The notes under the pieces were generated by a model. The model ran no database searches and had not been told where the DNA came from. It saw only the letters and a program-made list of their open reading frames with translations. This document shows positions 33,406 through 45,785 of a DNA stretch of 64,000 nt, in pieces. The translations under genes were made by a program, and so were the position numbers. Numbering within the stretch: position 1 is the first letter of the stretch; the number at the start of each line of letters is the position of its first letter. Location of the stretch: assembly GCA_032718475.1 (NCBI GenBank), contig JAUCBJ010004780.1, positions 1 to 64,000 of the forward strand. Reading direction: 5' to 3'. This DNA is from Nemertoderma westbladi. Lineage: Eukaryota; Xenacoelomorpha; Nemertodermatida; Nemertodermatidae.

Positions 33406-34349
33406 GTAAGTTGAGCTCTTTAAATATGATTATTTGAAGATATTTTATTATCTAATGGGAATGATATACAGTTATAATAATTACCAAAATCTAACAGACT
33501 AACAATAAATGACCACTTAATTAACCTATAAATTACAATAAACATTTCGTTTATATTATAAATAAATTACGTGTAACAATATTAATGTAGTACCATACCC
33601 TACATTACCCAAGCACATTTACTATTTAATGTTATAATATTAACCAAACAACATCTACAACAAACAAATTAGCACTCAATATGTGCATTCAATATGCACT
33701 ATGTGATTTACATACGTACATAGGGTATACGAAATCTAACAGGCAAGAGTGCAGATAAGCATTGCACCTCAAAAATATATGTCGTATTTAAATAAATGTT
33801 TACCATATTAGTGAAGAAGGAATGTACCAAAAATTAAATGAGTTTAACAAACAATAATCTATTCATGCATAGCTAATTGAACTAATTGTTTATTAATGCC
33901 TGCCTACCTATAAACTAAGTTAATAGCAAACACTTGCAGCAAATAATAAACATATCGTATAGGATATACTAAACGTTCATCGCATACAATACTTAACTCA
34001 CACATGCGCGCATGCATACCCACCCATAATACTTAACTCAATTACTATATAATACTGCCAATGTTACTGAGTAAATTACAATAATGTAAACAACCACAAC
34101 CTAAAAATGAATGTAACAAAAAAAACAAGTAACTACACAAAACTAATCTGACAAAATTTACAATAACATCGAATCTTTTATAAAGTTTTCTGGATTGACG
34201 ATTTGTATATTCGGACAAACATAATCAATAATCAAATAACTATAAATCGGTTAAACAGACCAATAAAAGGTCGATAATATAAATTAATGAAATAATGGAT
34301 ATCATTGAAAGACATACAATGATTGTGTCATAATTAATAAGAAATACTC

Positions 34350-36346
34350 TTAGTGTCTCGGATAGAATTCATCTAGTGTGCTCGCCGGAATTCTCTTCAA
34401 CATCTCCTTCGGGAAGATTCGCAAGAGTTGCCAACCGATATCGAGTGAGTCGAAAACCGTGCGATTCTCGTAGGCGCCCTGGGAGATAAAAGTCTTCTCG
34501 AATTTATCGAGAAACTCGAGGTAGAGAAGGTCGTCCGAGGACAGCGCCTCTTCTCCGACAACCGCCTTCATTGCCTGCACGTCCTTCCCGATCGCGTAGT
34601 TAGCGTACAACTGATTGGAGACATCCCCGTGGTCCCGACGGGTCATCCCCTCCCCGATCGCGCTCTTCATCAACCTAGACAACGAGGGGAGCACGTTGAT
34701 AGGCGGGAAGATCTGCCGGTTGTGCAGCTGTCTGTCCACGTAGATCTGGCCCTCGGTGATGTACCCGGTGAGATCGGGGATCGGGTGGGTGATGTCGTCG
34801 TTGGGCATCGTGAGGATGGGTATCTGCGTGATGGATCCGCTGCGACCCTCGACCCGACCCGCGCGCTCGTAGATGGTCGCCAGATCGGTGTACATGTACC
34901 CCGGGAACCCACGTCGACCGGGGACCTCCTCTCGCGCCGCCGAGACCTCCCGCAAGGCCTCCGCGTAGGAACTCATGTCGGTTAGGATAACCAGGACGTG
35001 TTTCTCGCATTGGTACGCGAGGAATTCAGCGGTAGTCAACGCCAAACGCGGCGTGATGATTCTCTCTATGGTGGGATCGTTGGCGAGGTTGAGGAAGAGA
35101 CAGACGTTCTCCATGGAGCCGTGCTCCTCGAAGTCCTGCTTGAAGTACCTCGCGGTCTCCATGTTGGCGCCCATGGCGGCGAACACGATGGCGAAGTTGT
35201 CGTCCTCGTCGCGTTCCATCCCCTGCCGTCGGACCAACCCCGCCTGTCGGCAGATCTGGGCCGCGATCTCGCTGTGCGGGAGACCCGCCGAGGAGAATAT
35301 CGGTATCTTCTGCCCGCGAGCGATGCTGCAACGGAACGGGTGGGTTAGTTGGCTTACTGGATATATCGTACAACGCGGATTGTATATATATTTTTTATCA
35401 TATTTACAATTGTGACATAACTGTAGTCCTGTAAACCGCATAAAACTTGAACTTGTGAGAGAAAAAACCTCATTCAGCGCAACATTATAGATACGGAATA
35501 AATAGTTAGTATTTCAGTTTCTGTCCCATTCAGGAGCAAAATATTGAAACAGATCTGTATGGGTTGTAGTTATTGGTAGGCCTACCTATGCACGGATTTT
35601 GCGAATATATCGTCAATATTGTAATCCCCTACAACACTAGACTTGTTGCAAACAGGAATATGATGCAAAAAACCGATCCAGTTAAAATCGACGAATGATG
35701 TTTTGTAATATAGGTAAGGGGAAGACTGGGTCCCGGTCTGGGTCCCGGTGGTAGACTAAATAAGCAAGCAAGCAATATCATAGCGGTACGGTATTGACGA
35801 GTTATACGACGAGCTAAAAATATCTCACCTGTTCATTGTGTCTATGGCGGATATTCCCGTCTGTATCATTTCCTCCGGGTAGGTCCGACAATAGGGATTG
35901 ATTGGCTGTCCCTGTATGTCGAGGTAATCCTCGGCTAAGATCGCGGGCCCCTTATCGATGGGTTTACCGGAGCCGTTAAACACCCGTCCCAACATATCCT
36001 CGGAGACCGGTGCGTGCAGAATGTCCCCAGTAAACTCGCACAACGTATTCTTCGCGTCGATCCCCGATGTTCCCTCGAACACCTGGACTACTGCTTTGCT
36101 TCCCGACACTTCGAGGACCTGTCCGCTGCGACGGGAGCCATCAGCCAACGTTAGCGTTACAATCTCCGCAAACTTTGGGAATTTAACGTCGTCTAGGATT
36201 ACCAGAGGTCCGTTAACTCCAGTTACCGTCCGGTACGTCAGTCGTGGTTGCGATTCGTAGTTTCGGTTCGCCGCTCGTGCATTCTCCCGCTGCATCTGTC
36301 GCTCGTTGAAATTCATTAAATCTTTATTCGGACCCATTTTAGCCAT
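34350..36346 (-). CDS. ATP6V1B: V-type proton ATPase catalytic-sector subunit B
   Basis: Two exons on the minus strand: 35829-36346 and 34350-35325, joined through an AACAG|GTGAGA donor and a CGTTGCAG acceptor, giving 497 residues. Conserved strings include [120 protein letters not shown] and [16 protein letters not shown]. Subunit B is the non-catalytic nucleotide-binding partner of subunit A in the V1 hexamer, acidifying endosomes, lysosomes and secretory vesicles. The Walker-A-like site is the degenerate SSAGLPHSE typical of B subunits. Its coding region is GC-richer than the surroundings. Vertebrates have about 14 exons here; a single intron is striking. Confidence 0.97.
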
Positions 36347-36712
36347 AAAAGTATTGAAGATGAGTTACAGAATATAAATTTTTGTTGAGTTGTTGGTGGC
36401 AGAATGGAATACTGTACAGGAATAAGAAAAACAATCTACAGACATATGAGCAAATTACTATCACACTACTGCACTACTGTATGACAGGACAGTACAAAAC
36501 GGAGAACTACAGTAGGCCTACTTACTGAACTCTAGAACTAGGCTATTTTGTATGCCGGTACGACCTATTCTGCTATTGTTATATTCTGCTGTTCTCACGG
36601 TGGGGCTGAAGCGGCTGAACCAACTTTTTATAAAAGAAAAATGCCCGGCCAAACTGATTTCTTTTCTAGGGGCACTTCAACGCCCTGATTCCAAAAATGA
36701 TATTTTCAAAAT
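36347..36712. other. V-ATPase B 5' flank
   Basis: No gene recognised; contains the promoter region by position. Confidence 0.4.
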
Positions 36713-37760
36713 CTTTTGCCAGAGTCTCTTTCTTAAAATTACTAAATAAATTAGTAATACTATTTATAATAATGCTATATATATTATAAAAAATTCCCAG
36801 ACCAAATGATAGCATTTTTCGAGACTTTTAATCAACCTGGTTCCGAATCTGTTAATTTTATAATATTTCGTCGGTGTCTTTTAGAGTAATAATATTCTAA
36901 AATAATATTAAATATACCGGTATTAATATTATATAGTAGAACTGCCTAATGCTCAATTCTGCAATTGTAGTGAATATCAACTTCTCTTACTCCTATTGCA
37001 CTGATATTAGTATCATTCGAACCGCAATGGTCGATTTAGTGGGTGTTGAGTGTTGACATCATCAAAACAACGGCAGAGTTATTACTTCTCGAGATATCGG
37101 TCAAAATGTGAGCGCTGAATTACACCTAAATTTAACCTAAATTAACAAATTAACCTAAATTACACTAAGGTAAGCTAGTTAATGCAATATATCACCATCA
37201 CCATATCACTAAAAATCAGACTTCGACATAAATAACAGACTTAGGGAATATGCTTATTTGAACCGCAATGGTCGAATTAGTAGTTGTAGACTCCATCAAA
37301 ACAATAGTAGTATAAAAAAAATGATATTTTTAGTGATATGGTGATATATTGCTATTAAATTGCTGAAGTTATGTGCTCATTTATGTGAGCCAGCGCTCAC
37401 ATTTTGACCGATATCTCGAGAAACAATAACTCGATCATTGTTTTGATGGTGACAACCCACACTAAATCGATCATTGCCGTTCGAATGATACTAATATCAA
37501 TGCAATAGCAGTACGGTAAGTTGATAATCATTACAATTGAATATATTAGCCAGTTTGCTAATATAATATTATTTAATATTTAATTACTCTAAAAAAACCG
37601 ACGAAATATTATAAAATTAACAGATTCGAAATCAGGTTGATCGAAATTCTCAATAAATGCTATAATTTGGTCTGGGCATTTTTTATAATATATATAGCAT
37701 TATTATAAATAGTATTACTAATATAATTTAGTAATTTTAAGAAAAAGACACCAGCAAAAG
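36713..37760. repeat. Large imperfect palindrome, about 1.05 kb
   Basis: The outer arms start CTTTTGCCAGAGTCTC and end in the partly matching ACACCAGCAAAAG. Inside, TTAAAATTACTAAAT, AGTAATACTATTTATAATAATG, AATTTTATAATATTTCGTCGG, GATATCGGTCAAAATGTGAG and TATATCACCATCACCATA all recur in reverse complement in mirrored order. The centre is near 37230-37270. Likely a foldback-type MITE or inverted duplication; no target duplication was found. Confidence 0.8.
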
Positions 37761-39329
37761 CCAGTCCAGTAGGTATCATAGGTTAGCTACTGAACTATGT
37801 GCCGTATACTGCCAGACTGAATACTGGAGCCTCGTATCCATCCACTGCCATAGAGGTCCTAAATATAATAGCATACTATAATAGCGTAGTAAGTATAATA
37901 ATGTATTTTGCCCACATTGAATATTACTACGTGGCAAGTTCTTCAATGAGATATTGTATAAGTACAGTACAGTATGTTTAATACTAAACCAGACTTAACA
38001 ATAAATATTTCATTTACGGTTTGTATCATTGTAATTAAACTAATCCACTTAAACTACATACGGTAATTTTTATTTTTCTTGCATATATTAGGTGTATTAT
38101 GCCTGGTATTGTACCACATAATAATAAATATTATATGGCTTACTCGATTACTAGTAAGCATCATCACACTTTTATCACACTATCATACATACATAACATA
38201 CTTACATTATTTTGTTTTTATCTATCATACATTCTTAACATACTTACAATATTTTGTTTTTATTTATCATACATACTTACAATATTTGTTTTTATCTATC
38301 ATACATACTTATAATATTTTATTTATTTTTACTTCATCTTTGAACTATTCCAAACATTTTACTGTATGCCTACGGTGTTTCTTTTGCAATAATTATTATT
38401 TTAACTCGCCGTCCTTAACTTTTTAGGTCCGCGTAGCGAGACCTCTAGTACTCTCTCCGTTGTTGTTGGTTTGTTGTTGTTAATTTCCACTTTGGTTTTG
38501 GCGCCATACGGCGCGGTACTGAGTTCAACCCCTTATTCCGACGGTGAAAGTTTTTTTGTTGTAAGATTGATAGTAAGTCATTCAAGGTGACCTTTGCGCG
38601 ATTTCGCGCTTGTTATTCATGTAATTAATATTATATTTTGCCTGAATAATTTGATATACCCGCAATAATAAATTATACCAACTTCTATTTACGTGTAATT
38701 TTAACCTGAGTTTTCTTTTATCTATTCCAGCCAAACATCTTATTATATTTATATTGTATTTTATTTGTGCGTTACCTGCTACGTACCTTTTAATTACAAC
38801 ACTAAGGTGCTTTTAACTTAGATTGACTTTGATTTGATTTTATTTCTAATGAACGTACTACAATTTCATACATTCGAATTTACATAATGTTATTTAATAT
38901 TTACCAATAATGTTAGTGTTCTTTTTATTTATAGTGTGTACGGGCTCGATATGCCATAGCTTATTTATGCCCTATTACCATTAAACCATTAAACTAACTG
39001 ACTAACACTAGCAGCTTAATTACTGTAATATCTGAATACTTTGGAATAACGGTAACCTGAACTTTCTGAAGTTAGCAATATTCCATTCTCATTGACTCTG
39101 TGTTATACAGGATTACCCGATTACAGATTTACGATTACACGTAACGTGATTGGTTGCTGCTTAGTAGCAGCCCCTAACAGGTTTCTCAAACCACATCACT
39201 TGTTTTATACAAAATGGAATAATGTTAACTAATTATAAAATAATTGTTGAAATTTGACGTTGTACTTTACTATGAGTGACGTAAAAAGGCCAAAAAATGA
39301 TACCCCATTCCATAGCGAATAAATCGTAT
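37761..39329. other. Intergenic with an AT-rich ~47-bp degenerate tandem repeat (38160-38330)
   Basis: ACATACTTACAATATTTTG followed by TTTTTATCTATCAT recurs about four times at 38160-38330. 38440-38530 has a more GC-rich patch (GGCGCCATACGGCGC) that may be the end of a mobile element. No gene recognised. Confidence 0.45.
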
Positions 39330-39428
39330 ACCGCCCTGGTAGCTCAGTGGTCTTAGGACACACACTCGGCTGATGATAACCGGAAGTTTGAAACCTAGGT
39401 ACCGGGTTCGAGCCCCAATAGGGGCGGT
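39330..39428 (+). repeat. tRNA-like sequence (SINE head or tRNA pseudogene)
   Basis: A 7-bp acceptor-like stem (ACCGCCC with GGGCGGT), a box A match TAGCTCAGTGG and a box B match GGTTCGAGCCC, in the right order. At 99 bases with a weak T stem and no clean anticodon arm it is more likely a pol III promoter of a SINE than a working tRNA gene. Confidence 0.55.
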
Positions 39429-39486
39429 TGATATTTTTCGCTATGGAGAGCATTATCATAATGTACTATAATATTTATAAATAATG

Positions 39487-40740
39487 TTAACTGGAAAAGC
39501 CACGATCTAAGCACCCGTCACAATCAAGGGCATAGACTGATCAGCTGATAGAGGAATTGCTTTTGGAAGATCAATACCTTTAAATGGGAATGGTGTGTAT
39601 TAAAAGTGGTTTGGGGGCGGTAGCGCTCTAACTCTAACTAAATAGTTTTGGGCAGTTGGGTGGGAGCAGCTTATTTTGAATCAAAATTATAAGTTAACGT
39701 TCTTAAGTATTTCGTTATATAGATAGGAATCCGGTAAATTGACTGATTGACAAAATTTGTAAGTGGTTTCCTCTAGGAAGCGGTAAATTGACCAAAAATA
39801 CAAAAATTTTATAAGCAGATACAGAGATAAGTGGTTTGCCATTGGAACTGGTAAAATGACAATAAAAAAGTTAAAAATGGATGCCCCCAAACAGGAACGT
39901 CCCCGTTTTTTAAGTAAATTACGAAAATTATTATTGAGCAATTATTACACAGTGTGTATTTTTAGGAATTGTGGCATTTTATGTAGGCCTACTAATTAAT
40001 ATTTTAATTTAATCAATACATCAATAATTAAATAAATTTGTTCATTATTTGGCATTTCTTAATACCGGTACTGTAATACCGGTAGTTAATTAGCAGTTTT
40101 AGTTAATTAGGTACCGGTAATTGATATATAGAATATAACAGTATAACCTTGGGATCTATATGCGAATCAGGTGTCAGGTCTCATCTTGGATCTTGTATTG
40201 TTTTTCTATCGTTATTACTGTTGTTGAATTGAATAATTCGTTTAATTTCCTGTACATAATGGGTGGAAGTAAATAGGAAAATTAGGCCTACCGTTAATCA
40301 CAAACACAGATTACATAAAACTTTAAAATTACAGAAATAATACGTTAAAATTACTAATAAAAATAAATATAACTTTAAAACGTACCTACGTACTGATGTA
40401 TATGTAACTTGTTAGCTGAGATTCTTAAAAAAAGCTCAAAATTATTAAAAGATACGAGAGACTTGCAACTTAATACAGTAATAAAAGCAACTGTATTACT
40501 ACAGTACTACTATTCAGCTATTATCTGATTATGTTAATAAACAAACTTTAACTGTTCAAAATAATAAGATTTATTAATCACCCAATCAAGGGCATACTGG
40601 CAATCTGGCATAGACTGATAGACTGATAGAGGAATTGCTTTTGGAAAAACAATACTTTTTATGGGAATGTAGGAATGGTGTGTATTAAAAGTGGCTTGGG
40701 CTTGGCAGCTTGGGGGCGGTAGCGTAAAAAATATTACATG
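39487..40740. repeat. Two copies of a ~140-bp dispersed repeat
   Basis: 39515-39640 and 40583-40728 share AATCAAGGGCATA, CTGATAGAGGAATTGCTTTT, ATGGGAATG, GGTGTGTATTAAAAGTGG and GGGGGCGGTAGCG. Between them 39660-39940 shows weak internal repetition of GGTAAATTGAC. Nothing coding. Confidence 0.7.
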
Positions 40741-41419
40741 TATATACAATACAGCAATAGGCCTACTGCAATAGGCCTACCGGCAACCGGTACCAGCCCA
40801 GCCTACCCTGCTACAGATATCACAGTATCAGGCTGTCAGGACAGCAGGATATAGTCAATCAGTCAATAGTTGAGTTTCTTGTATTCCAGTACCGGTATTC
40901 CTATAACTGTATGTATTGAATATAAGGCTAGTACGGTAGTAAAATAAAGTAAAAGTTTAGGCCTATAGGCAAATAGGCCTACCACAGCAGCACAGTACCA
41001 GTAGGCCTACACCTGTACACAGTAGGCCTACAGAAGTAAAAACTGAAAAATATTATGGTACCGGTAGGTGTAACTGCAACTGTCTAAGGTAAATTATAGG
41101 CCTGTGCCTGTAGGCCTAGTTGTAGGGCTGTCAGGTTGTGTTTCTTGTAAGACAAGATTCATACAGGTAACATACAGACATGACATAATGCTGTAATGAT
41201 TTAGGCCTACAATGGCTGACTCCTGGCCAGCTGACTGGCTGGGCTGTGGGCTGGCTGCCCGGCACTGCCTCTGGTTCCGCTTTAAGCTGTCTGACTTCTG
41301 ACTACCGACAATACAATGACGACCGGTACCGTACTGCTGTACTGACCTTGGACAGGACTGTACAGTACATACTGACTAAGTGTAAACATGGTCCCACCTG
41401 GCGTAGTGTAGTGGCATGC
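40741..41419. other. Intergenic, dense in TAGGCCTA and TACCGGTA palindromes
   Basis: Many overlapping copies of AGGCCTAC/GTAGGCCTA and ACCGGTA. No gene recognised. Confidence 0.5.
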
Positions 41420-41427
41420 AGTGTTGT

Positions 41428-42934
41428 ATGGCGTCTCTTTAGGGTCAATATTCAGTGTTTTAATATTTTTTATTCAGTATAAATTTACATTCAGTAATAA
41501 TTAATATCTTTCAGTGTTCTACAATATCTTTTAGTAATTAATAAATTATCGTTCAGTAATAACTGAATTATCTTTCAGTATTTACTGAATTCATCTTTCA
41601 GTATTTACTGAATTATCTTTCAGTATTTACTGAATTATCTTTCAGTATTTACTGAATTATCTTTCAGTATTTACTGAATTATCTTTCAGTATTTACTGAA
41701 TTATCTTTCAGTATTTACTGAATTATCTTTCAGTAATACTTAATTATCTTTCAGTAACGTATTTATCTTTCAGTGATTATCTTTCAGTATTTACTGAATT
41801 ATCTTTCAGTATTTACTGAATTATCTTTCAGTATTTACTGAATTATCTCTCAGTATTTACTGAATTATCTTTCAGTATTTACTGAATTATCTTTCAGTAT
41901 TTACTGAATTATCTTTCAGTATTTACTGAATTATCTTTCAGTATTTACTGGATTATCTTTCAGTATTTACTGAATTATCTTTCAGTAATACTTAATTATC
42001 TTTCAGTAACGTATTTATCTTTCAGTGATTATCTTTCAGTATTTGCAATAGCACATCAGTATAAAATCACTCGTTATAATAAATTCCGTATAAATTCCTT
42101 TATCTCTATTGAATTCAATAGGCCAATCACAAAAAAGGCATATTCTAGAATATATAATGTTAATTTACGAAAACTGTCGACGGTGCAGTATGGCCTATGC
42201 AGTATGAAGTTACACTAGGCTACACAGTTTGTTGTTAGTTATGTATTAGCGTGATATATTTAATTAAGTGTAAGAAACTGAGGAAGAATAAACTGCAATG
42301 CCGCGTTTTTGTGGAGCATGTGGTTCAGCAAATGAACTGAATTTCTGTACTAGTTGCGGTCGTTCTCTTTTAGTGGATGATACTCCCACCATTCACAATC
42401 GCAATCTAAACGAGAATACAAATCCATCGACCTCGCCACCACCTATGCCAAATGCGTTTACAGTAGATTTGGTAAGGGAAGCTGTCCGAGCTGTCAGTCC
42501 ATACTGCTAGCACCGTCGACAGTTTTCGTAAATTAACATTATATATTCTAGAATATGCCTTTTTTGTGATTGGCCTATTGAATTCAATAGAGATAAAGGA
42601 ATTTATACGGAATTTATTATAACGAGTGATTTTATACTGATGTGCTACAGTATTGCAAATACTGAAAGATAATCACTGAAAGATAATTCAGTAAATACTG
42701 AAAGATAATTCAGTAAATACTGAAAGATAATTCAGTAAATACTGAAAGATAATTCAGTAAATACTGAAAAGATAATTCAGTAAATACTGAAAGATAATTC
42801 AGTATTACTGAACGATAATTTATTAATTACTAAGATATTGTAGAACACTGAAAGATATTAATTATTACTGAATGTAAATTTATACTGAATAAAAAATATT
42901 ACCACACTGAACATTGACCCTAAAGAGACGCCAT
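41428..42934. mobile_element. Long inverted-repeat element with 8-bp target duplication and a zinc-ribbon ORF
   Basis: The left end ATGGCGTCTCTTTAGGG matches the right end in reverse complement. AGTGTTGT flanks both ends (41420-41427 and 42935-42942). The arms are about 760 and 430 bp; inner blocks match almost perfectly (TAATTTACGAAAACTGTCGA, ATATTCTAGAATATGCC, ATTGAATTCAATAG). The arms differ in length because each holds a different number of units of a 22-bp repeat built on the palindrome TTCAGTATTTACTGAA: about 18 on the left, about 7 on the right. The unique centre (about 42190-42500) carries the 70-codon ORF at 42298. This resembles Foldback or long-inverted-repeat elements but I cannot place it in a named superfamily. 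Confidence 0.88.
42298..42510 (+). CDS. Short zinc-ribbon protein carried by the inverted-repeat element
   Basis: 70 residues, ATG at 42298. It begins with a double zinc ribbon half-site, FCGACGSANELNFCTSCGRS: CxxC, ten residues, then CxxC, typical of zinc-ribbon domains. A Pro/Ser/Asn-rich stretch (NPSTSPPPMPN) and a short amphipathic end (VDLVREAVRAV) follow. The last codons (SPYC and stop) lie in the right inverted repeat, so the frame is cut short there. It could be the start of a lost transposase, a captured host exon, or an unrelated ORF. Expression is unknown. Confidence 0.5.
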   Translation: MPRFCGACGSANELNFCTSCGRSLLVDDTPTIHNRNLNENTNPSTSPPPMPNAFTVDLVREAVRAVSPYC

Positions 42935-43111
42935 AGTGTTGTGGCTAAATCCGTTGCCTTTAATTCACATCTCTCTGTATTTCACCTCTAAAAGCCGCAC
43001 GGTTTTATTATTTACGGGGTGTAATAATTTGCAAATTGATTAATTTCTCCTCCTATTTTAGGGGATGATATACTGTAAATGGGCACATTTATGTGATTTT
43101 ATCTTCCCCTT

Positions 43112-43895
43112 AACGATTGGCTGATTTGGGAGGGAATTTAAATACAAAATTATGTTGTAATAAATCCGCCCGGTAATGATTGGCTGATTTAGTGGAGTGT
43201 TTAAATACACAATTATGTTGTAATAAATCCGTCCGCTAATGATTGGCTGATTTAGGGGAGTCGTTAAATACACAATTATGTTGTAATAAATCCGCCCACT
43301 AATGATTGGCTGATTTAGGGGAGAGTTTAAATACACAATTATGTTGTAATAAATCCGTCCGCTAATGATTGGCTGATTTAGGGGAGTCGTTAAATACACA
43401 ATTATGTTGTAATAAATCCGCCCACTAATGATTGGCTGATTTAGGGGAGAGTTTAAATACACAATTATGGTGTAATAAATCCGTCCTCTAATGATTGGTT
43501 GATTTAGGAGGGATTTAAATACAAAATTATGTTGTAATAAATCCGCCCGGTAATGATTGGCTGATTTAGTGGAGTGTTTAAATACACAATTATGTTGTAA
43601 TAAATCCGCCCACTAATGATTGGCTGATTTAGTGGAGTGTTTAAATACACAATTATGTTGTAATAAATCCGTCCGCTAATGATTGGCTGATTTAGGGGAG
43701 TCGTTAAATACACAATTATGTTGTAATAAATCCGCCCACTAATGATTGGCTGATTTAGGGGAGAGTTTAAATACACAATTATGGTGTAATAAATCTGCCC
43801 GCAAATGATTGGCTGATGTAGGGGAGAGTTTAAATACACAATTATGGTGTAATAAATCTGCCCGCAAATGATTGGCTAATATAGGGGGAAATCCT
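43112..43895. repeat. 63-bp satellite, about 12 units
   Basis: The unit contains AATGATTGGCTGATTTAGG, then AAATACACAATTATG and GTAATAAATCCG. A variant start (GGGA with AAATACAAAATTATG) occurs at 43131 and again at 43508, 377 bases apart, indicating a six-unit higher-order repeat. The 63-base period keeps a minus-strand frame open, but nothing else suggests protein. ATTGGCT is a CCAAT-box complement in each unit. Confidence 0.95.
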
Positions 43896-44068
43896 TTGAA
43901 AATCCTATTCCCTAAATTGTAGGCTACCAATAGCGGTACTGCTGTACAGTATGTCATTTTCAAATAGGCTCCATTATATTTCGATAAATTATCCAATCGC
44001 TTGGGGTAGATATTATTTCAGCAAATCACTAGCGCGAGGATTTACTAACACATAATTTGTGTATTTAA

Positions 44069-44087
44069 GGGGGGGGGGGGGGGGGGG
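44069..44087. repeat. Poly(G) run, 19 bases
   Basis: Uninterrupted G run about 50 bases left of the MITE at 44137. Confidence 0.9.
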
Positions 44088-44136
44088 TACACCATTTTGG
44101 TCAAAAATATGTCGAAATTTTTTTTATGATCTATTA

Positions 44137-44838
44137 CAGTACAGGCCACCAGAAAAAGCAGATTTCATCCAATGTGATCACATGTGAACACATTTGTTCA
44201 AGTCATCTGATTGGCAGGTTATGGCGAGTTATCTTCTAGATCACACAGCAGGAGAGGCTAACTTGCTGGGACCGACAAAGGCTTTGTGTGCCCTGCGCCT
44301 GTATGTCTGATACCAGGTAGATGAGAGAGCCCCCAGGGCGTAACATTGTGGACATGGGCTGTATTGGTAGAGAGAGAACTACATACAAGACCACATGGAG
44401 GTTCATGGAGTGTATGGGAGTGGATGGATGGAGGAGCCTAGACCATTGAATAATTACTTTAGTGCAGGGAGATGTCGCGCCATTAGTCTGACACCGAGAG
44501 GGCACTGAGAAACACCAGAAGATGCCTTAACATCACTAACTATAGGCCTGCCTACTAGACACTATTAACCGCACACTATAAAGGTAAACAAAATCCTTAT
44601 CGCCTTTCCAGCTGCAGTGAGTGACAGTTCGCGGCAAACTACAGAGAGTTTCCAGATTACTAAGCGTTTCAAAAGTATTCAATTGTATCCTTTGGCGAAA
44701 ATTTTTTGGTTGTTGCCAATTCAATTATGTTCAATTATGTTCAATTGTCCCGTTCAACAACATTACATTACACTGGTACACATTTGATAAAATGTGTTCA
44801 CAATTGTACAAATCTGCGTTTTCTGGTGGCCTGTACTG
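44137..44838. mobile_element. mariner/Tigger-like MITE, 702 bp, TA target duplication
   Basis: The left end CAGTACAGGCCACCAGAAAA and the right end in reverse complement are identical over these 20 bases and similar for about 60 (GTGAACACATTT is shared). TA flanks both ends. There is no transposase frame. The CAGT start and TA duplication fit Tc1/mariner or Tigger derivatives. Confidence 0.75.
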
Positions 44839-45785
44839 TATAATGCACCATTGAATGGTGTTTCCAAATCTGAAAACCGCTATTTAATAGCTCTTTTAGT
44901 TTTTAAGTTATAACAATTTCCATTTAGCGATTCCTATTGAAATTACTATTACTATGTATAATGAAAGGTCGATTATCTCCAAATATTTTTTTTATGAAAT
45001 TGTCAACTTCAAAACCCTACTACTTCTACAATTTTTGAGCAATTAGTAATAGTGCCTATAGGGGCCAACAAATTGTACATAGGCGTATTAAGGATTGGCA
45101 CTAAATTAACAACCTACTGTATATACTGTACTTGCAAATAAATACAATTGTCGTGTGGGCCTCAAGCCGCACCCTAGTTAACCAACAACTTTATATGTCA
45201 TTTTAAATTTTTAAATATGAAAAATAGCATTAGCGACCTTAAAAATAATATGCGTCCCTGAAATTCAAGATCGTCTGACCAGATCCTGTATTTAAAACAT
45301 CTCTGTAAATTTTACTGGTAATTTCCAAATTTATGGACTCACAACCCACAATATTGTCCTGTTCCATTTCGTTAGCAATAAATTCTATACTTTCTAATAG
45401 CTAAACTTTCCAGAATGCCTCTATAGCAGCTGTTGATTTCCCCAATGGTATACTGACATCCCGAACTTGCGAGAATCTGGGATGAATAGTCTCGTCCCAA
45501 GTTAGGCCCCGTGACGGATCATCGATAGATCCTTCCTCACCCTATATAACTGTTGATTTCCCCAACCCATAGAGCTGTGATACAACCCCCCCCCCCCCCC
45601 CCCCTCCTATTACTATCCCCGTCTTCGAAATACATTACAAAGGCTAATATTCGTTAAAATCTTATTCGTGACAAACAAAGCAGCGACTTATTACCGACAT
45701 AATTGCGATTTATACTGCCTATAGTTCTTAATCACTGAAAATAAAATCGTTGAACGTTTGAGTCACAGATATAAAATACAAACAA
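44839..45785. other. Intergenic, no gene recognised
   Basis: Contains a 17-base poly-C run near 45588-45604 and otherwise AT-rich sequence downstream of NOP16. Confidence 0.45.

Noticed and set aside
34629-35415. Several open frames opposite the V-ATPase B exon
   Set aside because: Shadows caused by the GC-rich coding exon.
38440-38500. Next exon of the cupredoxin/FN3 gene after an apparent TTTTTAG acceptor
   Set aside because: Reads in phase for about 18 codons to a stop, but the sequence is low complexity (TTG/TGT run) and shows no FN3 similarity.
39330-39428. Functional tRNA gene
   Set aside because: Too long, weak T stem, and no clean anticodon stem despite a good acceptor stem.
43058-43839. 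Repeat protein reading NQPIISGRIYYNIIVYLN
   Set aside because: Product of a stop-free 63-bp satellite; no start context, splice sites or domain.
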